7,712 bases of DNA from Methylovulum sp. (GCA_016919605.1 JACXTQ010000311.1:1-7712); one strand, 5' to 3'; counted from the stretch's first letter, positions 1-6,162 are shown. Numbers and translations are program-made. Notes: generated from the letters alone by a model not told the origin.

Positions 1-1121
1 TCTAGGATTATTGAGTTTTTATCAGTAGCTATTTCTAAAATAGCCTTAATCAAACCATAAGGCTTGGGTCTGGGAAAATCATATTTATTAAATCCTAAAT
101 TTATAAATTGTTCAGTTCCACGTTCACTATTAAAACCTTTTTCTGTCCACACAGTAGTCGGCTTAATTCTTTCGTCATCTAGCAAATAATCCTTTTCTAC
201 AACCCCCCAAATCCCTCTGTTTGGCATGTATTTAGGGTAAATCAACTCAAGTTTGTTTTTTGCTGTTTCTATGCCCCATCTCCATCTCCCATCTTTTCCA
301 TCGGCTTTAATTGGTTTTATTTGAATAAAATCTTTTGGAGTGGAGTTATCATAAGATGGGTAGAATTCATTTGTTTTTTTATTAAAGTAAAAATAATAAA
401 ACATGTTAGGACGGTCTTCTTTCAAATCCCCATCGCCAGTTTTCCTTAAGTCAATCTCTCTATATCTTTTATTTTGTTCATCCACTTTATTGTAACGTTT
501 TGTAACATTTTCAGCAGGCTTCCAGCCTCCTAAAATAAACGAAGGCTTAGCATAAACAAGTATATACTCATGTGCAGTAGGGAAAAACTTATCATCTGAA
601 CGCCCTTTGGGGTTGCTTACATTAGAAATGCAAGTTATAAAGTTATTATCTCCAAGTATTTCATCCATTATGGCTCTAAGTTGGTGAACCTCGTTATCAT
701 CAATACTGACAAAAATAACCCCGTCATCCGCCAACAACTCATGCAGTAACTTAAGGCGCGGGTACATCATGCACAGCCATTTGTCGTGGCGTTGCATATC
801 TTCCTTATCCACGGGGTTGGCATTTTTACTTATCCATTCCTTCATCAAGGGCGAATTGACGTTATCGTTATAGCACCAGTCCTCATTGCCCGTGTTATAG
901 GGCGGGTCTATGTAAATGCACTTTATTTTTCCCGCATAGTGGGGCATCAGGGCTTTAAGGGCGTGTAAATTATCGCCGTGAATAATCAAGTTATCGTCTA
1001 GGCTGGGCTTTTTGCCGTCCGCTGGCAGGGATTTTTCGTCATTAACCCGCAATTCACGGAACGGCACGGAATGGTGGTGGGAATAAATAAACTGCTTTCC
1101 CTTAAATTCTAATGTTGGCAT
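1..1121 (-). CDS. Type III-like Mod DNA methyltransferase (beta-class N6-adenine/N4-cytosine), C-terminus cut by window edge
   Basis: Reading on the minus strand from ATG at 1121-1119 gives 373 open codons that run off the left edge. An in-frame TAA lies a few codons upstream, and AGGG (1129-1132) sits 7 nt before the ATG, so this start is well supported. Residues 45-60 (NLIIHGDNLHAL) and the catalytic motif IV DPPYNTG (D72-Y75) are typical of type III Mod proteins, as are the following RHDKWLCMMYPRL and DDGVIFVSIDDNE stretches. The last visible residues (TDKNSIILD) are where SAM-binding motif I (FxGxG) normally follows, so the order IV then I fits the beta class. In the family, Mod transfers methyl groups from SAM to adenine at an asymmetric site and partners with a Res helicase-nuclease. 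No Res gene is visible; it could lie beyond the left edge. The AT content rises sharply after about codon 135, where the specificity region begins. It could also be an orphan methyltransferase. Confidence 0.9.
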   Translation of the reverse strand, partial: MPTLEFKGKQFIYSHHHSVPFRELRVNDEKSLPADGKKPSLDDNLIIHGDNLHALKALMPHYAGKIKCIYIDPPYNTGNEDWCYNDNVNSPLMKEWISKNANPVDKEDMQRHDKWLCMMYPRLKLLHELLADDGVIFVSIDDNEVHQLRAIMDEILGDNNFITCISNVSNPKGRSDDKFFPTAHEYILVYAKPSFILGGWKPAENVTKRYNKVDEQNKRYREIDLRKTGDGDLKEDRPNMFYYFYFNKKTNEFYPSYDNSTPKDFIQIKPIKADGKDGRWRWGIETAKNKLELIYPKYMPNRGIWGVVEKDYLLDDERIKPTTVWTEKGFNSERGTEQFINLGFNKYDFPRPKPYGLIKAILEIATDKNSIIL

Positions 1122-1163
1122 GGCATAACCCTGATAATTTTTATGTATTTAATTTCATCCCTT

Positions 1164-1169
1164 AGTATA
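1164..1169 (-). promoter_or_regulatory. Candidate -10 box for the methyltransferase gene
   Basis: The minus strand reads TATACT (5 of 6 to TATAAT) about 43 nt upstream of the methyltransferase ATG, between the end of rep and this gene. No good -35 box is seen at 16-18 bp, so the promoter is weak or activator-dependent. Nearby, CCCTA (1199-1203) and TAGGG (1208-1212) form a small inverted repeat. Confidence 0.3.
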
Positions 1170-1228
1170 CCCTACATTGTCGCCTTTAGTGGGGGTCGCC
1201 CTATGTTTAGGGATTCTAGTTTAATAGG

Positions 1229-1276
1229 GGTGTCAGTAACGGCTTTCTTTTAAGAAAAAATGTCATTACTGACACC
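1229..1276. repeat. 48-bp imperfect palindrome spanning the rep stop codon
   Basis: GGTGTCAGTAA (1229-1239) is repeated as its exact complement TTACTGACACC (1266-1276). Most of the 26 nt between them also pairs (for example 1245-1246 with 1259-1260 and 1248-1250 with 1255-1257), giving one long hairpin around 1252-1253. The rep stop codon (1250-1252) lies at the tip and the right arm is inside the rep coding sequence. No T-run follows on the minus strand, so it is not a standard intrinsic terminator. It could stabilise or end the rep mRNA, or be a protein-binding site. Confidence 0.75.
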
Positions 1277-4200
1277 TTTCCCCCTGTCTTTGCGCCTGTT
1301 ATCGGCATAGCGGTGGATATGTTCGATAGGGGCTATTTTGTATGTCCTTACCCCTTTTTTTGTCCTGCTGGCTTCAACTAGTTCATAGCCAAACTTGTCC
1401 AAAAACGCCCCCAATACCGGAACAGGCCGGACAAAGGTCTTGCGCCTGTAATCCCTAAAGCCGTTGGCCGCCAATTCCGCCGCATTGGCTTTTAATTGCC
1501 CACAGGCCGCCGCCGCCGTTTCTTTGTCAATGGGGGTTCGGTCTTCCAATAGCGGCCTGATTATTTCGGTGAAAAGCTTGTGCAATGATGTCTTTGATAC
1601 GGATTTGTCCTGTGTCAGCTCATTGGCAATGTCCGCCTTGATGGCCTCCTTAACATCGCCGTTCACCGTTTCAAAGTTGACCAGTTGCTTGACCGCCCCC
1701 TTGTCATAATTAATCACATCGTCAAGGCTAATGTCATCAGTGCCAGCCATGACCGTTGTCTTATAGCGGTCTGCCTTGTCGGAATTTTCTTGGGTCGCCA
1801 ACAGGGTAAAACCGTTTTCAATCCGTTTGGCTTCAGCTTGGTCGATGGCGGGGGCGTGGTAAATGGCTTCGCATCTGGCCTCATTGGTGCGCCTTGCCAG
1901 TCCGGCAAATTCGGCGGTGTCCGGCTTGTTGTCGATTTCGGCGCGGTCGATGGCATAACCGCCCATTTCCGCCAATAAGATAAAGTTGTTGGCGAAGTCG
2001 TTTAAGTCCTCGTTGACCGCAGCATGGTAGGCAATGCGCATTTTGCCCAATTCGGTGGGGGTATAGCCGTCATGGCCGTTAGGTTGCAGGTAACGGGCTT
2101 TTTTCTTGCCCTCGCCTTCTATCAGCAAGTCCAGGTCGGTTATACGGTCACGCACCCGTTGGGGGCTGCAACTGATGAAAATGTCGGTGGCCGTCCGGTT
2201 CCTGGCGACCATTTGCAGGGCTTCATTGGATGGCAGGTTGCCGGAATTTAAAATATAGTTGCTGGTGAAATGTCCGGTGGTCATTGACACGCCGCTGCCT
2301 ATGGTCGGTGAGTAAACCAAGGCTTGGTATTTGTGGCTTTCGGCGTTGGCGTTTTTCAAGAAAGCCGATTGTGCCGCACCATCCTTGTTTTGGGAATGGA
2401 TTAGCAAGATGTTTTCGGTCGCCACCCCGTTTTCGGTCAAGTAGCGGTGCAGTTTTTCGGCCATTTTTTTAGAGGTGCAGGCGACACACGGCCTACCGCC
2501 CCTGTTGATTTCTGCCAATATCGCTTGAAAATTGGCGTTGTGGCCGCTTAGGATATGGATGGTTTTGTCATTTTTGCGGTTGTCGGCTTTGATTAAATTC
2601 AATGGCTTGCCTTTGGTGTGTTGGCGTAAGAAGTCAATAAATTCGTTGTTGAGGTCGGCATCTGAACACAAAACAAAATCAGCCTGTTCGATGGTTTGGG
2701 TAAGCGCATCGAAGCAAGCTTGCCTGTTTTCCACGCTGCCATTGATAACATGCTCCGAAGACTGCCTGGATTCGTCCAAAACCAAAATTTTGAAGGTCGG
2801 CAAACCGAACTTTTCCGCACTGTTGACGCACATGGCAATATCTTGGCTAAATCCTGGCAATGTTTCGTGGTATGACGTTAAGTCCAGCCTTTTCGCCGCG
2901 TCATGCACTAGGCTGACACGGTGGGTGACATAAGCGATCCGTTGGCCTTGTAACTGTCGGCAAAGTTCGCCCATCAGTTCGGTTTTTCCCGATCCTAGGC
3001 TCCTGTTATCCAGCCATATCCCGCCGCCTGATTCCAGTATATGCGCTGCAATATTGGCATTATCCAAGCCGTGTAAGTCATGGACGGTAAGCCCCGCCGT
3101 TTCAGTGGCTTTGTTGCGTTTTTTGACGGCATCGGCGCATTTTTTCACGCCACCAGCGATAATCCCTAACACGTTCAGTGCCGTAGTGCTGAACCCGCGC
3201 CCCTGCATAGCTTCCATGACTAGGTTGGCCGCCGTGTCCACGTCAAGGTGGTAAGGGCATTCCGCCGCCATATCGAAACAAAGGCGCGTGTATAGACGTT
3301 TTAGGCGGTTTTGGGGGGCATACTCGATAAGTTGTAAGGTGCGTTGGGTGCGGTTGGTCGGGATATTGAGGGCGTAAAACGCCAGCGTGTCGTTAAAATC
3401 ACATTTTTGGGTGTTGCCATCCTTACAAGGCACATAAATGGCTTTGGCGGTGATCTTATGGGCGGCTTCAAGGGCTTTGTAAATGCCGACATTGCCGCCA
3501 TTTTCGTTAATGTCGTTGTCCGCCAAAATTTTGATGTCGTCACAGCGGTTGCCGAACGACTCCACCACCACGGGCAGGTTTCCGGCATCCAGACAGACAA
3601 TGACGGGTGTCCGGTCGGCGTTGCCAAACTCATTGTGACCCGTGCCGTTTGCATGGTAGATGCTGAGTCCGGTCGCCAAGCCTTCGCAAAAATGTGCGCC
3701 GTCCTTGATCTTGGAAGCATCGCCAATGACCGCAAACGCGCCTTTTTTGTCGCCCTCACGGGCAATAAAATACAGTTTGTTGGTGTCTTTCCTTGGCAGG
3801 TTTTCGGCGTAAATTTGCTGGTAACAGACTATGCCGCCGTCATGGTTGCGGTAGGCCACCATGATGCAGTCGCCATGCTGGCCGATACCGCGCCGGATGT
3901 CTATGCCGTCCGTATTGACGCGCTTGGCGGCGATATAGGCAAAATCGCCCACGGTTTCGCGGCTGGCGGTGGCAAAGGCGGCGGCGGCCTCCGCAAAGGC
4001 TTTTGTGCGCCAATGGTCGCGGGGTTTGGTTTGGTTTGGGGGGGCGGTGTATTTTGGCGGGGCAAAGCCAAGCGTGTGCCTGGATTCGCCATGCACGGCC
4101 TCGTAACCGTTCCAAGTGCCGCCTTCGCCGCCATGCTTGTTGGTGTAGCAGAAAATAATGGGGTATTCCCGCCCGTCCGGTGCGGTATATTTATGGAGGA

Positions 4201-4387
4201 CAAAAAAGACTTTGCCCCTATGGTCGTTATCCGCTGCGATAATATTAGAATTTATCTTGCGGCCAATTTCAGCCAGGGGCAGGGCTTTATTGCCGTCAAT
4301 GCCGAAATTCGCCATAAAGCCGCAAATTTCGCCATGATAGGCATTGATGATGTCCCAGATTGATTGTTGCGGCTTATTTGTAAACAT
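1250..4387 (-). CDS. Plasmid replication protein: Toprim primase-like domain fused to SF2 helicase
   Basis: This is a 1045-residue protein. Residues 1-125 are unassigned and show no CxxC zinc finger. A Toprim fold spans about 225-340: EG at 235-236 within FCEGLATGLSIY, VIVCLDAG at 262-269, and acidic ILADND at 287-292. The helicase part has Walker A LGSGKTE (464-470), the B motif ILVLDES (534-540), SDAD near 575, YSPTIGSGVSM (about 692-702) and the motif-VI-like QMVARNR (725-731). The same order of Toprim and helicase motifs is known from large plasmid/phage primase-helicases and from origin-binding helicases (Herpes_ori_bp-like, CyRepA1-type). The inferred role is origin opening and priming. 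The start is set by AAGGA at 4397-4401, 9 nt before the ATG. An unusually long leader with antisense features precedes it, and the partition operon lies upstream on the same strand. The exact family is uncertain; the replication role is likely. Confidence 0.85.
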   Translation of the reverse strand: MFTNKPQQSIWDIINAYHGEICGFMANFGIDGNKALPLAEIGRKINSNIIAADNDHRGKVFFVLHKYTAPDGREYPIIFCYTNKHGGEGGTWNGYEAVHGESRHTLGFAPPKYTAPPNQTKPRDHWRTKAFAEAAAAFATASRETVGDFAYIAAKRVNTDGIDIRRGIGQHGDCIMVAYRNHDGGIVCYQQIYAENLPRKDTNKLYFIAREGDKKGAFAVIGDASKIKDGAHFCEGLATGLSIYHANGTGHNEFGNADRTPVIVCLDAGNLPVVVESFGNRCDDIKILADNDINENGGNVGIYKALEAAHKITAKAIYVPCKDGNTQKCDFNDTLAFYALNIPTNRTQRTLQLIEYAPQNRLKRLYTRLCFDMAAECPYHLDVDTAANLVMEAMQGRGFSTTALNVLGIIAGGVKKCADAVKKRNKATETAGLTVHDLHGLDNANIAAHILESGGGIWLDNRSLGSGKTELMGELCRQLQGQRIAYVTHRVSLVHDAAKRLDLTSYHETLPGFSQDIAMCVNSAEKFGLPTFKILVLDESRQSSEHVINGSVENRQACFDALTQTIEQADFVLCSDADLNNEFIDFLRQHTKGKPLNLIKADNRKNDKTIHILSGHNANFQAILAEINRGGRPCVACTSKKMAEKLHRYLTENGVATENILLIHSQNKDGAAQSAFLKNANAESHKYQALVYSPTIGSGVSMTTGHFTSNYILNSGNLPSNEALQMVARNRTATDIFISCSPQRVRDRITDLDLLIEGEGKKKARYLQPNGHDGYTPTELGKMRIAYHAAVNEDLNDFANNFILLAEMGGYAIDRAEIDNKPDTAEFAGLARRTNEARCEAIYHAPAIDQAEAKRIENGFTLLATQENSDKADRYKTTVMAGTDDISLDDVINYDKGAVKQLVNFETVNGDVKEAIKADIANELTQDKSVSKTSLHKLFTEIIRPLLEDRTPIDKETAAAACGQLKANAAELAANGFRDYRRKTFVRPVPVLGAFLDKFGYELVEASRTKKGVRTYKIAPIEHIHRYADNRRKDRGKGVSNDIFS

Positions 4388-4406
4388 TATAAGGCATCCT
4401 TACCAT
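4374..4406 (-). other. Ten-codon open frame overlapping the rep start (possible leader peptide)
   Basis: ATG at 4406-4404 opens a frame MVRMPYNVYK ending in TAA at 4376-4374. It overlaps the first 14 nt of rep in another frame. It has no clear ribosome site of its own, so translation is doubtful. In IncFII-type plasmids a leader peptide at this place couples translation to rep. The rep Shine-Dalgarno lies in a small AAGG-atg-CCTT inverted repeat (4391-4401), which would suit such control. Confidence 0.2.
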
Positions 4407-4721
4407 GAATTTTTACGCGCACAGATTCACTGAAAACGTATTGGGGTACGCTTTTTGACCTGTTGGAAGAGACGTAAATAACCACGGCTTAATAAAATTA
4501 AGTATGGTTTATGGGTGCTTTCTTTGCGGGTGCGGGCTTATGTCCGGTAAAGGAACACTGATGCAGCGTTGGGGCGGTTTGACGTTGGGAAGTCTTTGGC
4601 TTGTCAGAAACAGGTTGGCTGTTGCCGCTGATACGCCCTGCAATGCAGATATTTTTTTTGAGGTATGGACAATCTTATTCAAGGCTAAATCCTAGTTTAA
4701 GACTGCATGGCGGCTTGCGGT

Positions 4722-4795
4722 ACAAAATTTTAAGAAACGTTTTAATTTTAAATGTGCATTTAATTAAAATATTTAAAATTTTATGGTAAACTTTT
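4722..4795. other. Very AT-rich tract, candidate origin-melting element
   Basis: About 74 bp made almost only of A and T. It includes AAAATTTTA twice (4724-4732 and 4775-4783) and a perfect 16-bp inverted repeat TTAAATG-TG-CATTTAA (4748-4763). It sits between a GC-richer segment and the antisense RNA, upstream of rep. It fits a DNA-unwinding element, but part of its AT content is also explained by the plus-strand promoter it contains. Confidence 0.4.
4764..4792 (+). promoter_or_regulatory. Candidate promoter for the antisense RNA
   Basis: TTAAAA (4764-4769, 4 of 6 to the -35 consensus) and TAAACT (4787-4792, 4 of 6 to the -10) are spaced by 17 bp. TGG directly before the -10 gives the extended -10 element. 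The predicted start is near 4799. The whole surrounding tract is AT-rich, so chance matches are likely; the support is mainly the terminator placed about 85 nt downstream. Confidence 0.4.
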
Positions 4796-4798
4796 GTT

Positions 4799-4883
4799 GC
4801 AAGGCCGCTGTACAGTCTACAGTTGGTTTAAGGGAAGCCCTAGTCAATCAGTCCGCCAAGAAAGAGTTGATTAGGGCTTTTTT
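4799..4883 (+). ncRNA. Candidate antisense (counter-transcribed) RNA, about 85 nt, controlling rep
   Basis: Between the promoter candidate and a strong intrinsic terminator lies a short unit with no coding sense. It would fold into two stem-loops: CTGTA (4808-4812) with TACAG (4818-4822), then the 14-bp terminator stem. It lies on the strand opposite to rep. If rep is transcribed from the -10 at 4942-4947, the rep leader contains the exact complement of this RNA at about its nucleotides 53-137. Small antisense RNAs with one or two stem-loops against a rep leader are the known copy-number control of many plasmids (IncFII, IncI/B, pIP501 types). The function here is inferred from structure and position only. 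Alternatives are an unrelated small RNA or a terminator for plus-strand read-through. Confidence 0.5.
4835..4883 (+). terminator. Intrinsic terminator on the plus strand
   Basis: AAGCCCTAGTCAAT (4835-4848) pairs with GTTGATTAGGGCTT (4866-4879) over 14 positions, two of them G-U. The loop is 17 nt and TTTTTT (4878-4883) follows. On the minus strand the same stem is not followed by a T-run, so it points rightward only. No plus-strand protein gene lies directly upstream, which is why an RNA gene is proposed. Confidence 0.85.
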
Positions 4884-4887
4884 GCGT

Positions 4888-4904
4888 TTATCGCCCAGCG
4901 ATAA
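4888..4904. repeat. Perfect 7-bp hairpin just right of the terminator
   Basis: TTATCGC-CCA-GCGATAA is a perfect stem with a 3-nt loop, directly to the right of the terminator and between it and the rep promoter. In the minus-strand rep transcript it would be one of the first structures formed. It could be part of leader control or an origin element. Confidence 0.6.
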
Positions 4905-4941
4905 TTTAAGGTGTTTAATTTATCATAATACTGGAAGGCAC

Positions 4942-4950
4942 ATTATAACA
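4942..4950 (-). promoter_or_regulatory. Extended -10 promoter candidate for rep
   Basis: The minus strand reads TGTTATAAT, a perfect TATAAT with the TGn extension. No TTGACA-like -35 is found at 16-18 bp, which extended -10 promoters tolerate. It points at rep; the start site would be near 4935, giving a leader of about 550 nt. It also lies close to the 5016-5086 repeat array, so partition protein binding there might affect it. Confidence 0.5.
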
Positions 4951-5015
4951 ATCGTCCAGCCATGTATTATTTTTTATTTAAAGTTAGTCTTGCATAGAAT
5001 ATCCGCGCCTTAGCA

Positions 5016-5086
5016 TTTTTGGCACTAAAAACACACTAAATAAGTACATTTTTAGTACCAAAAACATACCGTTTTAGTGCTATTTT
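5016..5086. repeat. Six-step 11-bp phased array, candidate partition site (centromere)
   Basis: A near-palindrome TTTTTGGCACTAAAAA (5016-5031) recurs as TTTTTAGTACCAAAAA (5049-5064). Between and after them, weaker copies share the core (RGT|ACY or similar) with centres at 5023.5, 5034.5, 5045.5, 5056.5, 5067.5 and 5078.5, which is exactly every 11 bp. Cores read GGC|ACT, CAC|ACT, AGT|ACA, AGT|ACC, CAT|ACC and AGT|GCT. One site per helical turn on one face of the DNA is what ribbon-helix-helix proteins bind cooperatively. The array starts at the end of the RHH gene and overlaps its stop codon. The same motif precedes parA. Confidence 0.75.
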
Positions 5087-5379
5087 TTCCCCTTCCCCGC
5101 CTGCAATTCCTTCGCCATCACCAGCATGGCATGACGCATAAAATTGAGTTTTGACCGTCCGCTTAAGGCCGCGCCCTGCACCAGTTGCTGGTATTCGTAT
5201 TCGTTAAAGGGAACCCGTATGGCCTTGTAATCGCGGATAGCGGTAGCGTCCGGCTGTTTGGCTTTCTTGCTGGGCGAACCCGCGCCGCCGTCAACACCGG
5301 CTGCGAAGGCCTCTATTTGTTCGGGGGTGGGTTCGGCTTGTGCGGCGGCGGTGGCCTTCGGTGTCCTACGCTTGACCAT
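5080..5379 (-). CDS. Small ribbon-helix-helix DNA-binding partition protein (ParG/ParB-like partner of ParA)
   Basis: A 99-residue basic protein. Residues 1-45 are rich in Ala, Pro, Lys and Gly and look disordered. Residues 51-91 look like a ribbon-helix-helix: a short strand YKAIRVPFN, helix A around YEYQQLVQGAALSG, and helix B around SKLNFMRHAMLVMAKEL. In ParF/ParG-type systems such a protein binds the centromere as a dimer of its C-terminal folds, while its flexible N-terminus stimulates the ParA ATPase and helps repress the operon. The ATG overlaps the end of parA by 14 bp, and GAGGT (5385-5389) lies 5 nt before it, so the two genes are co-transcribed and probably coupled in translation. 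The stop codon lies inside the repeat array. The fold call comes from pattern reading; the role follows from the neighbour. Confidence 0.75.
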   Translation of the reverse strand: MVKRRTPKATAAAQAEPTPEQIEAFAAGVDGGAGSPSKKAKQPDATAIRDYKAIRVPFNEYEYQQLVQGAALSGRSKLNFMRHAMLVMAKELQAGKGKK

Positions 5380-6007
5380 GCAGCACCTCGCCCACTAAGC
5401 TTTTGATCTCCGCCTTGGCCTTGGGGTTGTCCATTTCCACCACGCCCAAGCCGTCGCTCATGGCATCGCGGTACACTTTCCGGTCACGGATTAGCGTGGT
5501 AAGCAGGTGGATTTCTGGGTAGTCGTCCAAGCAAGCCCGCGCGTCCGCTTCCTCATGGATGATAGGGTTAGTGGGGGCCATGGTGATTAGCCCGTAAACC
5601 TTTAGGCTTGGGTTAATGTCTTTGGCTCCGATGATGATGTCCTGCATGTTGGGCAAGGTGTCCAAGTCGGGTTGGGAAGGCCGGAACGGCACGATTAAAA
5701 TGTGGGCGGCGGTCATGCCCGTGCGTAGCTCCCGGCTGTCGCGTCCGGCGGCATCGGCCACCACATAGCCGTAACGCTGGTTAAGGTCTAGCAGGGTATC
5801 GCGGATGTTTTCGTATTTTTGGACACAATGGACTTTTGCCAGCGCGGGGTTATCCGCCCTGTCCATCGCCCAATTGGCCGCTGTGGCTTGGCGGTCGGCA
5901 TCGATCAGCACCACATCATGGCCTTGCCCCGCGAGTTCGGCGCACAGGTTAACGGCGGTGGTGGATTTGCCGCACCCGCCTTTTTGGCTGCCTATCAAAA
6001 TAATCAT
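5366..6007 (-). CDS. parA: ParA-family partition ATPase (small type Ib)
   Basis: A 213-residue protein starting MIILIGSQKGGCGKSTTAVN: the deviant Walker A motif is KGGCGKST (9-16) with the signature lysine K9. Walker A' is LIDADRQA (34-41), and the Walker B-like segment is YVVADAAGRDS (81-91). There is no N-terminal helix-turn-helix, which separates it from type Ia (P1/F) ParA and places it with ParF-like ATPases. These bind DNA non-specifically when ATP-loaded and move plasmid copies apart through a centromere-bound adaptor, here the RHH protein encoded next. No clear Shine-Dalgarno precedes the ATG (the upstream minus strand is ACACCAAAAAACCAACC), which is unusual. The promoter and ATG are overlaid by the 11-bp repeat array, so autoregulation is likely. 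Confidence 0.93.
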   Translation of the reverse strand: MIILIGSQKGGCGKSTTAVNLCAELAGQGHDVVLIDADRQATAANWAMDRADNPALAKVHCVQKYENIRDTLLDLNQRYGYVVADAAGRDSRELRTGMTAAHILIVPFRPSQPDLDTLPNMQDIIIGAKDINPSLKVYGLITMAPTNPIIHEEADARACLDDYPEIHLLTTLIRDRKVYRDAMSDGLGVVEMDNPKAKAEIKSLVGEVLHGQA

Positions 6008-6014
6008 GGTTGGT

Positions 6015-6074
6015 TTTTTGGTGTGTTTTTGGTACTAAAATTATACCTTATTGGTATATTTATAGTATATAAAT
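6015..6074. promoter_or_regulatory. Five-step 11-bp phased array over the parA promoter, candidate operator
   Basis: TTTTTGGTACTAAAAT (6026-6041) is the same near-palindrome as in the 5016-5086 array. Related cores occur at centres 6022.5 (GGT|GTG), 6033.5 (GGT|ACT), 6044.5 (TAT|ACC), 6055.5 (GGT|ATA) and 6066.5 (AGT|ATA), again exactly 11 bp apart. The array covers the parA -10 box, the expected start site and the upstream region, so binding would block transcription. It may also serve as a second partition site. Confidence 0.7.
6040..6045 (-). promoter_or_regulatory. -10 box of the parA operon promoter
   Basis: A perfect TATAAT on the minus strand, 32 nt upstream of the parA ATG, giving a leader of about 25 nt. 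The -35 region (about 6063-6069) is poor (ATACTA/TATACT). The box lies within the 11-bp repeat array, between two repeat centres. Confidence 0.6.
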
Positions 6075-6143
6075 AACTGATAGGATGATATGGCTTTTTA
6101 CTTTCAATGTTTAATGGTTTTCCGTCATTTCCTTAGCGTGTAG

Positions 6144-6155
6144 GTTGTTAACAAC
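6144..6155. repeat. Perfect 12-bp palindrome
   Basis: GTTGTTAACAAC is self-complementary. It lies in the region between parA and the plus-strand genes, just left of a candidate rightward promoter. It could be an operator, or chance. Apart from this and the parA array, the stretch 6075-6160 shows nothing I can name. Confidence 0.35.
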
Positions 6156-6162
6156 AAATTAA

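Larger units (their letters stand above)
4388..4941 (-). other. Long non-coding leader/origin region upstream of rep
   Basis: About 550 nt separate the best rep promoter (-10 at 4942-4947) from the rep ATG. I find no convincing gene on either strand here. The plus-strand open frames at 4504-4695 and 4783-5013 have no ribosome site, no recognisable domains, and in the second case run through a terminator. The stretch holds the antisense RNA unit (4764-4883), an AT-rich tract (4722-4795), and between 4500 and 4720 a GC-richer segment with two CGTTGGG words 16 bp apart (4567 and 4583). No clear iteron array or good DnaA box was seen. It probably contains the replication origin and its copy-number control. 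Confidence 0.5.

Noticed and set aside
805..813. TTATCCACG, close to a DnaA box
   Set aside because: A single copy inside the methyltransferase coding region, far from the rep leader; expected by chance.
3344..4363. 339-codon open frame on the plus strand opposite rep
   Set aside because: It is the mirror of the rep coding region, with no ribosome site or domain; the rep frame has clear Toprim motifs over the same DNA.
4567..4589. CGTTGGG twice, 16 bp apart, as possible iterons
   Set aside because: Only two short copies, with no longer shared sequence or regular spacing with other words nearby.
4638..4660. CTGCAATGCAG followed by a run of T, terminator-like on the plus strand
   Set aside because: Only a 4-bp stem is possible with a real loop, and there is no gene it would end.
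4504..4695. 63-codon plus-strand frame left of the antisense RNA
   Set aside because: No Shine-Dalgarno, no recognisable features, and the composition matches the non-coding leader. Its neighbour frame 4783-5013 runs through an intrinsic terminator.
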